Origin: Mesostigma viride
Lineage: Eukaryota > Streptophyta > Mesostigmatophyceae > Mesostigmatales > Mesostigmataceae
Direction: 5' to 3'
DNA length: 26,005 nucleotides
Assembly (NCBI GenBank): GCA_009746045.1
Contig: RPFO01001221.1
Location: 1-26,005, forward strand
A program made the position numbers and the translations under genes. This document shows, in pieces, positions 15,163 through 22,951 of the stretch (its first letter is position 1; every line of letters starts with the position of its first letter). The notes under the pieces are model-generated. The model did no database searches, was not told where the DNA came from, and saw only the letters and a program-made list of their open reading frames with translations.

Positions 15163-16781
15163 TCAGTTCAAGAACATGCGGCGACCGTGGCCTCCCCTGA
15201 TCTCGAACACGTTCATCACGCGAGCGTACACGTGAAGGTGTCCGTCCGCCATCACGGCGCCCTCCTTGACGCCCGGTACGCGACTGAACGTGAATTTGAG
15301 GGCCGCGCGATCCAGTTTGCTTAGGTTGACGGATCCGGTGGGCTCGTCGCTCTCGGGGTTCATGGAGAAGGGGACCACGTAGATCATCTCCATGTGGTTT
15401 TCCTTTGGGATGCGCGAATGAAACTCGGCGGGGACGAAGTAGTTGAACCAGAGCGGGTCGCGAGGAGGAGTCCAGAGGTCGGTGTTATTCACGCTGAACG
15501 TCATCGACTCGAAAAACGCGTTGTCGAGGTGCGTCATTTGTTTTCCGTACGTGCGGACGTAGTACCCCCCTTGTCCATCATATCGTTGCGAGGGAAGGGG
15601 CGATTCCCCTCGAAGTTCCAATACTCCCAGTTGGAGTTCTTGACGTCGCTCCCCTCCAACCTGCGATGGTCGGCGCGGAAGAAGAACACGATCTCCTTGC
15701 ACGCGCCCGCCATCCGGTCGAGCATGAACTCCTTCACGAGTTTGTCATTTTTACGCAGCGGGAAGGACAGATATTGCGTTTCCGTGATCAGGAACGAGTG
15801 GTCCTTCTTCACCACCTGTTGACGTTCCAGGTCGTCGAGGAACACGTATCGAGCCACCAGTCGCATCTGCTCGATGTTGCCGCCGATGTTCGCGAGCTGC
15901 AGCTTCCTGCCCGTGTCGACCAGCGACGTGTTGATGTCGCCTGTGAATATGTTGGTCGTCCGAGCCCGGTAGCGCTCGGGGTCCGTGACGGGAGGGGTCT
16001 GGTAAGGGATGCGCTCGAAGTAGTTGAGATAGTCGTGTCGCAGCGGTTTGGCGCTGAGTTTGACGACGACGTGGCAGTCGTGGTATTGCAGCGCCGTGAT
16101 GGGGAGAGCCAGTCCGGGGTTCTCGCAGAAAAAGAAGCGCAGAGGAACGTAGATGTGCTGTTCGTGCACGGTGCCCACGTTCCCCACCCCCCCGTGGTCG
16201 GAGGGCAGACCGGAAATCACGCTCCTCTCTTGGCTCCGTGTGAGCGCGTCCCACGTGTGGAGGAAGTCGCCCGTGTGTGTCTCCACGAGCGTCTCGCCCA
16301 CCCAGAGCTCCACCTGCTGCGTGAGGACGTAGCCCATGTGGTCGATCCACGCGGGGTTGAACGTGTCGTGCGTGATGCCGTCGTAGTCCGCGTCGGCCGT
16401 CAGCGGGTAGTCGGACCCCAAGAACGCGGCCGTGACCTTGGTGCTGGTCATGTCGACGCCGCTGTTCGTGGGAGTGAACCCGTCCGCGTCCACCGTGTCG
16501 CGGTCCACGGTCACCTGCGCCACGCCGTAGTTCAGTTTGGAGATCTGGTAGTACAGGTAGCACTGGGTGAGCAGGTCGCCGATTCGAGGGACCTTGAAGC
16601 GGACTTCGCCCCCGTACAGGGGCTGGCGGTCGGGCGAGATCTCGAAATCTCCGATGCTGAAGTTGCTGTGCCGCTGGTACACGAACCGGAACAGAGTTTT
16701 CTCCGGATTCACGGTAAGCACGTTGTCGAAGGTGCCTTTGGCCCGCAGCCAGTGAATGTGGGCGTTGATATTGTGACTCAT
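15163..16781 (-). CDS. MCP: Major capsid protein A; frame broken in a C6 run
   Basis: An NCLDV double-jelly-roll major capsid protein. The N-terminal signature is YQRHSNFSIGDFEI, with VRFKVPRIGDLLTQCYLYYQI next. The frame holds about 405 residues from the ATG at 16781, then passes to another frame at a C6 run (15565-15570), behaving as one missing base. The second frame supplies the rest of the second jelly roll (DPLWFNYFVPAEFHSRIP, then VVPFSMNPES) and the C-terminal segment HLHVYARVMNVFEIRGGHG, equivalent to the ends of MCP-B and MCP-C. The whole is about 539 residues, a usual family length. It diverges from MCP-B with 97 bp between the starts. It is the most divergent of the three; minor capsomer or specialised vertex roles are possible. 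Confidence 0.9.
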
Positions 16782-16836
16782 TGTTTAATAATACAACGAC
16801 AGATTTTTTGCGCCCCGGGACGGACTCGTCGGATTC

Positions 16837-16867
16837 GAGTAAATATTTTTTCCAAACACTATATATA
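16837..16867 (+). promoter_or_regulatory. AT-rich promoter region of MCP-B
   Basis: In the 97-bp gap between the divergent capsid genes there is AGTAAATATTTTTTCC followed by TATATATA (16860-16867), which ends 11 nt before the MCP-B ATG at 16879. This pair of AT-rich blocks is conspicuous in GC-rich DNA and probably drives late capsid transcription (inference). Confidence 0.45.
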
Positions 16868-16878
16868 CCACTGCCATC

Positions 16879-18558
16879 ATGACGTCCGCAATGATGACCC
16901 TCAAGGCCAAGGGGGCCCAAGATATCGCCCTGATCGTCGAGCCGAAGACCTCTTTTTTCCACAGCGTCTGGCTCCGTCACTCGAACTTCTCCTGGGAGGA
17001 CTCGGAGATCCAGCCGAGCCAGGGCGGCGGGAAGGCCCAGTACGGGAACCCCGTCGAGTTCAAGTTCGGGAGGTCGGGAGATCTGGTCACCAAGTGCATG
17101 CTGACGATCCGAATGGAGGAATTGCCGGGATGGTCGGGCGAGTTCTCGCCGTACATTTGGGACTTCCCCCGTGCCCTGATCGAATACGTGGAGTTGCTGA
17201 TCGGCGGGTACAGCGTGGAGAAGATCGCGGGGGACATGCTCCATGTGTGGGATATCCTCAGCAAGCAGGACTACGCGAGCTTCGTCGATAACATGCCCGT
17301 GAACCACGGCCAGTCGATCAAGTTCGACAAGGATGGCAAGATCCTCGAACAGACCACGGGCACCACGTGGCAATACATTTACATCCCTCTCAACTTTTCG
17401 TTCACCAGCGCCAACGGTCTGGCTCTCCCCATGATCGGGCTGTCACTGCACGACGTGCGCGTCAAGGTCAAGTTCAACGGCGCCGACAAGATCTTCACCC
17501 ACTTCACCAAGCAGGTGGCCAACTACGACACCGTGTACGGTTCCGTCGGCGCCACCGTCAAGCCGGAACTGAACACGGCCGGCGTCAGTCCCGACGTGAA
17601 CAAGATCCGTCAGATCATCCGGTCCAACTTCATCGCCGGCCGCGTGGGTAACGAGATGTCGCAGGTGATCGCGGAGACGGGCAACCAACAGTGGGTCAAC
17701 CACGTGATCGAGAACGCCTTCTACAGCGACAAGATCACCAACCTGACCACCACCGTCACTCCCCCGTCCGGACTCACGGACGGGACCCTCACCATCCAGT
17801 TCGAGATCGCGGACTACAACCTCCTCGTCGGCGGGGTGAGGGTCTTCAAGCTCTTGGACAGCATGATTTCCAAGGCCGACAAGTTCACCTTCAATCGCAC
17901 CGTGATCACGGCCAACGACCGGGCGGCGTGGATCGCGAACCCTCCGAATTTCACCCCTAAGCTCCTCCTGCGGTACGTCTTTTTGGACGACGCTGAGCGC
18001 CAGGACTTCGCCAACGGGGAGTTCGAGTTCCTGATCACGGAGAACCAGCTCCACCAGCACTTCGTGTCCGAGGGGACGGAGCAGGTCTCCATCGACCTCA
18101 AGTTCAACCACCCGTGCAAGGAGCTGATCTTCTTCTACAGGGCGGACGACTGGTCCGGCCCTGAGGAGACCGCGAAGGGCTACTACAAGGGCTACTGGAT
18201 GTTCAAGAATCCCAAGTCCGCCTTTGGAGACGGCCACCTCTTCACGAGCTGCAACTTGTCTCTGAACTCGCAGAACCTCTACGGCGACGGCCGCGACCCC
18301 GTATACTTCTCGTACGTCACCCCCATCCAGTTCCATAAGCGGGTGGACAGGGACCACAACCTGTACGTGATCCCGTTCGGCCTGAACCCCGGCAACTGGG
18401 ACCCGTCCGGCACCGTCAACATGTCCCGCCTTGATGACGTCAAGCTGATCCTGCGCGGTCTGAACCGTTGTCCGGCGGGCACGATCAACGTGTATGCCCG
18501 CAACTTCAATATCTTGAAGATCAAGAACGGGATGGGTGGCAAGCGCTACGCCTCGTAA
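16879..18558 (+). CDS. MCP: Major capsid protein B (intact)
   Basis: A complete 559-residue NCLDV major capsid protein. The N-terminal jelly roll carries WLRHSNFSWEDSEI (the conserved RHxNF motif), then VEFKFGRSGDLVTKCMLTIR, and continues to about residue 205. A linker region of about 150 residues follows. The second jelly roll begins near PPNFTPKLLLRYVFLDD and holds DLKFNHPCKELIFFYR, SLNSQNLYGDGRDPVYF and NVYARNFNILKIKNGMGGK. Trimers of this fold form the pseudo-hexagonal capsomers of icosahedral nucleocytoviruses. Strong G/C third positions and the lack of any frame break suggest a clean, highly expressed gene. Its sequence is close to MCP-C outside that protein's insertion, so the two arose by duplication. 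Confidence 0.95.
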   Translation: MTSAMMTLKAKGAQDIALIVEPKTSFFHSVWLRHSNFSWEDSEIQPSQGGGKAQYGNPVEFKFGRSGDLVTKCMLTIRMEELPGWSGEFSPYIWDFPRALIEYVELLIGGYSVEKIAGDMLHVWDILSKQDYASFVDNMPVNHGQSIKFDKDGKILEQTTGTTWQYIYIPLNFSFTSANGLALPMIGLSLHDVRVKVKFNGADKIFTHFTKQVANYDTVYGSVGATVKPELNTAGVSPDVNKIRQIIRSNFIAGRVGNEMSQVIAETGNQQWVNHVIENAFYSDKITNLTTTVTPPSGLTDGTLTIQFEIADYNLLVGGVRVFKLLDSMISKADKFTFNRTVITANDRAAWIANPPNFTPKLLLRYVFLDDAERQDFANGEFEFLITENQLHQHFVSEGTEQVSIDLKFNHPCKELIFFYRADDWSGPEETAKGYYKGYWMFKNPKSAFGDGHLFTSCNLSLNSQNLYGDGRDPVYFSYVTPIQFHKRVDRDHNLYVIPFGLNPGNWDPSGTVNMSRLDDVKLILRGLNRCPAGTINVYARNFNILKIKNGMGGKRYAS

Positions 18559-18600
18559 ACGGGTGTGTGCAAAAGATTATAGCATCGATTTTAATAAGAC

Positions 18601-18879
18601 ATGTCCGTTCCGAAGTGTTGCGCCAAGACGGCGATGGGCGTGAAATGCAAGAATAAGAGGAAGTCCGGCTCGCAGAAGTGCGCCGTGCACTCGCGCAAAA
18701 GCTGTGCCGGTCACCGAGTGCGAGCGGGCGAAAATAAACGAAAGCACGCGGAGATGGCGACGGGTGTCAAGATCGAGGGCGCGACCCCGAAGGACATGGC
18801 CCGTCTCGCGTTTCTCTCTCGATACCCGGATCAGACAGGGACCGTCGTCCAGACCGAACCTAAGAAGTCGAATAAATGA
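18601..18879 (+). CDS. Small basic Cys/His protein, DUF5763-like
   Basis: A 92-residue basic protein between MCP-B and MCP-C. The N-terminal 25-35 residues carry CCAKTAMGVKCKNKRKSG and then CAVH, a pattern like the DUF5763 zinc-binding peptide (C-x-x-x-T-x-x-G-x-x-C ... C-x-x-H), plus further Cys and His (SCAGH). The rest is Lys/Arg-rich with no obvious fold. It may bind DNA or RNA in the virion (inference). The ATG at 18601 follows an AT-rich leader (TTTTAATAAGAC). A second protein with a related Cys pattern is encoded at 24630-25094. Confidence 0.65.
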   Translation: MSVPKCCAKTAMGVKCKNKRKSGSQKCAVHSRKSCAGHRVRAGENKRKHAEMATGVKIEGATPKDMARLAFLSRYPDQTGTVVQTEPKKSNK

Positions 18880-18943
18880 TCGCCGCGTCGGGCTATACCG
18901 CGACAAAAAAAATGTCGATAACTACTAGTATATCGTTCGCAAC

Positions 18944-21300
18944 ATGTCTTCGTCCGCAGCTATTATGGCCCTTCGGAGCAAGGGCAGTCAAGACGTGTCT
19001 CTGATCGTGGATCCGGACATCACGTTCTGGCGGGTCATGTGGAGTCGACACACGAACTACGCGATCGAGGACTCCGAGGTGACGCAGACCGCGGGTGTCG
19101 TGGGCTACGGCTCGTCGGTCGAGTTCAAGATCCCGCGGTCGGGTGATCTCCTGCACAAGGTCATGATCTACCTCGAGATGCCCGAGTTTCCGAACCTCGC
19201 TTTCTCCCCGTTCGCGAAGGACTTCGCGAGGATCCTGATCGAGCAGGTCGAGTACAGCATCGGAGGGTTCGTGATCGAGAAGTTTACCGGAGACTTCCTG
19301 CACGTCAACGACAAGCTGTCCAAGCAGGGGTTCGAGAGCGTGGTCGATAACATGCCCGTGAACCACGGTGGCAGCGTCCACATCGACCAGAAGGGCAAGA
19401 TAGTCTCGTATTGCAACGGCACGACTCCCCAGCACATCTACGTGCCCGTGGAGTTCACCTTCTCCAACGACCCCGGCCTCTCGCTCCCCATGATCGCCAT
19501 CCAGCACCACGACGTCGTGATCAAGATCACGTTCGCGAAGGCGGCCAACATCTTCACGCATTACGCGAACGATTTCCCCATTGACACCAGCGGGACTCCC
19601 GTGGACTACGGCGCGGCCCGATACGTCGCCACGGACCCCGATACGGCGGAGACGGGGCTGTGGACTCTGGCCGGCTCGCCCAACAACACGGGCAGCAACC
19701 AGCCGACCGCCACCGACCCCAAGGTGACCGTCTATAACGGGTACATCGTCGGTTCTCAATACCTGAGCAATTCGAGTGGCGCCACGGCGTATTACGGCGC
19801 CACCGCCAACCACGCGCGCGTCGACTTGTCCGATGCCGGGTTCGCCGGGGGGCTGGCAACCGCCACGGTCGCGGTCGACTACTACCACTCCGGCGCCGGT
19901 TTCGGCGATAACAGGGACAACGCCACCATTTTCTACTACGGCAACGGGACGGAGGGGTTCGGCCTCTTCCACACGAACGGCGGGCTGCTGAAGCTTAAGG
20001 TGACGAGCGGAAGCGCGGACAATATCATGTCCGTCACGGGGGCCGTGGTCGGTGACGGCAAGTGGCATAACCTCATCCTGACGAGGGTGGCGGCCGCCGC
20101 GAACAGCGCCCGGTGGAAGCTCTGGGTGGACGGCGTGGAGCACAGTTCCGTGATCGCCTCCTTGGCGGACGCGAAGGACCCGAACGTCGCGTCGAAGATC
20201 CTGTATCTCGGCACGAACCCGACTCAGGCGACGCATACCGGCGACACGTCCCGTTGGAGGGATCTCCGCACCTATAGCGCCCAGCTGACCGCGAACGACC
20301 GCGGGGCGATCCAGGATACCGCGGGGTCCCCGTCTCAGATGACGGTCGTCCGTCAGATCTGGAGCTTGCAGCCGGATACCGTATTCGCGATCTACAAGGG
20401 GTCCGAGACCAGGAGGGTGTACACCGGCAGTTTCTGGGCCAACAAGTGGGACAACGAGGGTCTGAGCCGGTTCAGCGTCGTCACCTGGACGACCGGCGCA
20501 GGCGGCATCTTGACGTTCGCCAAGGTGAAGATCGGCGGGCTCGGTTTCCTCGGTTCGGAGGATTGGTTCATGGACATGACCGCGTCCCAGATCCCGAACG
20601 CCGTCAATTACCTCCCTGGCACCTATCGTCCGTACGTGCACCCGCGGGAGTCGTGGATCCTGAACCCTCCCAAGTTCAACGTGAAGGTCCTCGTCCGCAT
20701 GTTCTATCTGGATGACGTCGAGAGGAAGCAGTTGGCGCTGATGACGCACGAGTTCCTGATCACAGAGACCCAGATGATGCAGCAGCACGTGGGGGGGAGG
20801 ACGAGCTGTCGATCGATCTGAAGTTCAACCACCCCGTGAAGGAGCTGATGTTCTGGTTCAAGCCGACGGACCTGTCGTTCGTCTCCAGCAAGTTCAGGTC
20901 GGACGCCGAATTCTCCTACAACGGGTACTGGAAGTTCTATAACGACAACAGCAAGTTTGGCGACGGACACCTGTTCGAGACGTGCAATCTGTCTCTCAAC
21001 TCCCAGCTGATGTTCGGGGAGGGTCGCGATCCGATCTACTTCTCGTATCAGCTTCCGGCGGACTTCCACACGCGCGTGGAAAAGAACTCCAGGGTGTACG
21101 TGATTCCGTTCGCTCTGTTCCCGGAGTCGTGGCGCCCCTCAGGCTCCGTGAACATGTCAAGGCTCGATACCGTCAAGCTCATCCTCAAGGGGCTGGGCAA
21201 GACGGGAGGGATCCCCCAGGGCACCGTGGACGTGTACGCCAGGAGCTTCAATCTGCTCAAGATCCAGTCGGGCATGGGCGGCAAGCGGTTCGCGTCGTAA
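18944..21300 (+). CDS. MCP: Major capsid protein C with inserted laminin-G-like domain; frame broken in a G7 run
   Basis: An NCLDV major capsid protein, about 785 residues, some 225 longer than MCP-B. The first jelly roll (RHTNYAIEDSEV, VEFKIPRSGDLLHKVMIYLE) ends near residue 205. The second starts near residue 575 (PPKFNVKVLVRMFYLDD). The gap is 370 residues versus 150 in MCP-B. Residues about 265-450 read as a laminin-G/concanavalin-A-like domain: VVGDGKWHNLILTRV, WKLWVDGVEHSS, ILYLGTNPT and WRDLRTYSAQLTANDRGAI. A run of seven G at 20791-20797 ends the frame at 20821, and the rest of the second jelly roll continues in the frame one base back (KELMFWFKP, DPIYFSYQLPADFHTRV, NLLKIQSGMGGKR). 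The break behaves as one missing G. The inserted lectin-like fold would project from the capsomer and may bind host glycans (inference). Confidence 0.9.
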
Positions 21301-21472
21301 TCGCCCTGTACTTGACACCGTGGCGTGTCACAAAACGCCCAATAACACGTGTTATAGTCCGCGAGTCCGCGCCGTCGGTCTAACTAATGGGCTCATTGAG
21401 TGGACATCAAACGCACACGAATAATGGATTATTCATTATAAAATAAAAACGGTTTTAACAAAGTAAATTCGT
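21301..21472. other. Convergent 3' intergenic region with palindromes
   Basis: This 172-bp gap separates the convergent ends of MCP-C and the MYND gene. It holds a hairpin TGACAC/GTGTCA (21314-21330), a perfect 14-bp palindrome ATAACACGTGTTAT (21342-21355) and an AT-rich dyad AATAATGGATTATT (about 21421-21433). AT-rich tracts (AAAATAAAAAC) follow and could serve as 3'-end signals. No coding potential is seen. Confidence 0.5.
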
Positions 21473-22231
21473 TTAGTAGCGGAGGAAGGGGATGTCGTTC
21501 ACGTATCCGGAGCCGTCTTCCTTCAAGACCGCCATATCCATGTAAAAGGGAGTGTTAGAACTCGAAAGAATCTTCCTGGAGCGACCCAGGAAACCGCAGA
21601 TCATCTTGTGATACTTCCAGTGGCGCCTCTGGCACTCCGCGGAGTGGTAGCGCGCGTCCGTGCACCTAGAGCACTTGAACTTCACGACGGCTCCCTCCTG
21701 GTCGCAATTGACGCCAGAGCACAACCCGCGCGCGCTCTTGTATTTCGGTGCCGACTCGCCGGGCTCGTCCACGATACAGTCCTCCTTGCTGAGGTACCCG
21801 TTCTCGTAGGTCGCTTTTCCGAATACCAGAGTGGAGCCCAACGCCGCGGGGATCTTGAAAGACGCCGAGAACCTCACGATGTGGCGGTTGCCTTCTGGAG
21901 TCTTCTCGCGCTCCAGCAAAACAGCCAGCAGGAGGAATTCGCTCGAGGGGCGAATGCGCGGCTGTCGTGGGAGAGGCTTGTAATACCCCCTTGAAATGGC
22001 CGTGGAGATTTCCACGAATTCGAAGGTGACCGCGCGCCTCAAGCTGTCGATGGAATCGAACCTCGCGATGACGGCGACGGGGCGGCGGAGTTCTTCCTCC
22101 CAAATTTTTACAGCCGCGTGCAAGTCGCGCGAAGAAAACGCTGCGGCGTCCGTCAGGCGAGAAAGCGCGTCGATAATGGGATACATGAGGTCGTTTGTTT
22201 GCTTTAGGTCGAGAACCTCGAACTTTTCCAT
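21473..22231 (-). CDS. MYND-finger protein with unknown N-terminal domain
   Basis: A 252-residue protein. The C-terminal part is a MYND finger: C171, C176, C187-x2-C190, H196, C200, H208 and C212. The spacing fits the family, but the ligand usually a Cys at position 196 is His (ARYHSAEC); His can still bind zinc. The N-terminal 165 residues form a separate alpha/beta-looking domain with no recognised family (LLLAVLLEREKTPEG, then HIVRFSASFKIP). The start at 22231 follows directly after an AT-rich stretch. It is convergent with MCP-C. The composite repeat element 22347-22534 lies upstream and could regulate it. As with the first MYND protein, a role in binding host regulators is inferred from the family. 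Confidence 0.75.
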   Translation of the reverse strand: MEKFEVLDLKQTNDLMYPIIDALSRLTDAAAFSSRDLHAAVKIWEEELRRPVAVIARFDSIDSLRRAVTFEFVEISTAISRGYYKPLPRQPRIRPSSEFLLLAVLLEREKTPEGNRHIVRFSASFKIPAALGSTLVFGKATYENGYLSKEDCIVDEPGESAPKYKSARGLCSGVNCDQEGAVVKFKCSRCTDARYHSAECQRRHWKYHKMICGFLGRSRKILSSSNTPFYMDMAVLKEDGSGYVNDIPFLRY

Positions 22232-22346
22232 GGCTGTTCGATGAGAGAGTGTTGGTTTGGGTGGATATGGCGAGTTGTGTCTCCTTGTCCAAGCGCGCTC
22301 AACTCTTGTACTGGAAAAGGGGGCAAGCCTCTAGAAGACTGCCCTT

Positions 22347-22409
22347 TGGCTTCCAGAAGGATCACTGGATCTTGGGGGAATATTCCCTGGCTTCTGGAAG
22401 GACCACTGG
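22347..22409. repeat. Imperfect 22-bp direct repeat, period 41, with flanking palindrome
   Basis: Copies at 22347-22368 and 22388-22409 match at 19 of 22 positions. Each contains an 8-bp dyad of the form TTC-NN-GAA (TTCCAGAA at 22351; TTCTGGAA at 22392, its reverse complement). Between them lies the perfect palindrome GGGAATATTCCC (22376-22387). A second palindrome, GGACCGGTCC (22419-22428), is followed by CACGTG (22428-22433) and by TGACGGACGTCA (22432-22443). TTCNNGAA is the half-site pattern of heat-shock elements, so factor binding is possible (inference). Confidence 0.55.
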
Positions 22410-22443
22410 GCGTTTTAGGGACCGGTCCACGTGACGGACGTCA

Positions 22444-22534
22444 GAAATATCGAAAACTTTCAAACTTTTCAAACTTTTCAAACTTTTCAAAAAATTTCAA
22501 AAAGTTTCAAAATTTTCAAGATTTTCGATATTTC
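22444..22534. repeat. Long inverted repeat enclosing 9-bp tandem repeats
   Basis: GAAATATCGAAAA (22444-22456) and TTTTCGATATTTC (22522-22534) are perfect 13-bp inverted arms. Between them are three exact copies of AAACTTTTC (22462-22488) and then diverging 9-10-bp units (AAAAAATTTC, AAAAAGTTTC, AAAATTTTC, AAGATTTTC). The right arm overlaps the last codons and stop of the DUF2314-like gene (stop at 22516-22518). The block could fold as a long imperfect hairpin at that gene's 3' end, or be a protein-binding iteron array upstream of the MYND gene. Confidence 0.7.
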
Positions 22535-22902
22535 ACAGTTGACTTTTTGTTTCTGGGATGGACTCCGCGAACCCTTCGCGCGTGACGTTTGACAGCGCGT
22601 TTTAACTCGTTCGCTTGCTGGGCTTTTATAATTTCATACACGTTGGCCTCGTGAAACACTAGGGTGTCACCCGCATCATAAGGTTGCGCGTATACGAGTT
22701 TGTTGTCGACGGTGCCCTCTAGACGTGGGCGAGACACGCGAGTCACTCGAACCCAAAAACGATCTTTTGTGTTAGATATCTTGACAAAATCCCCCGCTCG
22801 TATTGCAGACAACATATCCCTAGAAGGCGCTTTAAAAGTGCGCGGATGCTCGCGGTGCATCTTCTGCGCATCCACCAACGGCACAGAGAAACTAGTTCTC
22901 AT
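22516..22902 (-). CDS. DUF2314-like small protein
   Basis: A 128-residue protein from the ATG at 22902 (the frame opens at a TTG seven codons earlier, which I ignore). The central part, GDFVKISNTKDRFWVRVTRV, then GTVDNKLVYAQPYDAGDTL and HEANVYEI, follows the DUF2314 layout. That layout is a V-K strand, an R/M-W-V strand, a G-x-(L/V)-x-N turn, a G-D-x-V/L turn and a final I. DUF2314 proteins are small beta-barrels of unknown function. The C-terminal 30 residues are very basic and suggest nucleic acid binding. The gene ends inside the long inverted repeat. Confidence 0.5.
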   Translation of the reverse strand: MRTSFSVPLVDAQKMHREHPRTFKAPSRDMLSAIRAGDFVKISNTKDRFWVRVTRVSRPRLEGTVDNKLVYAQPYDAGDTLVFHEANVYEIIKAQQANELKRAVKRHARRVRGVHPRNKKSTVKYRKS

Positions 22903-22951
22903 TACGTATTCATACGTATACAACGCATATTTCGTGTGGCATGTTGGACTT

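Noticed and set aside
15666-17373. Long open frames (540 and 541 residues) over MCP-A and MCP-B on both strands
   Set aside because: Both are shadows of the two capsid genes; composition is His/Arg/Val-rich and no motif is visible.
17443-18357. A 304-residue open frame antisense to MCP-B
   Set aside because: Shadow of an intact capsid gene in GC-rich DNA.
18893-20788. A 631-residue open frame antisense to MCP-C
   Set aside because: It lies wholly opposite a capsid gene with clear family motifs, has no recognisable domain and shows biased Val/Arg/Asp/His composition typical of the antisense of GC-rich codons.
18944-21300. Intron or intein as the cause of the MCP-C length
   Set aside because: The extra residues are in frame and show a coherent lectin-like beta pattern. 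There are no splice consensus boundaries and no intein Cys/HN motifs at the edges.
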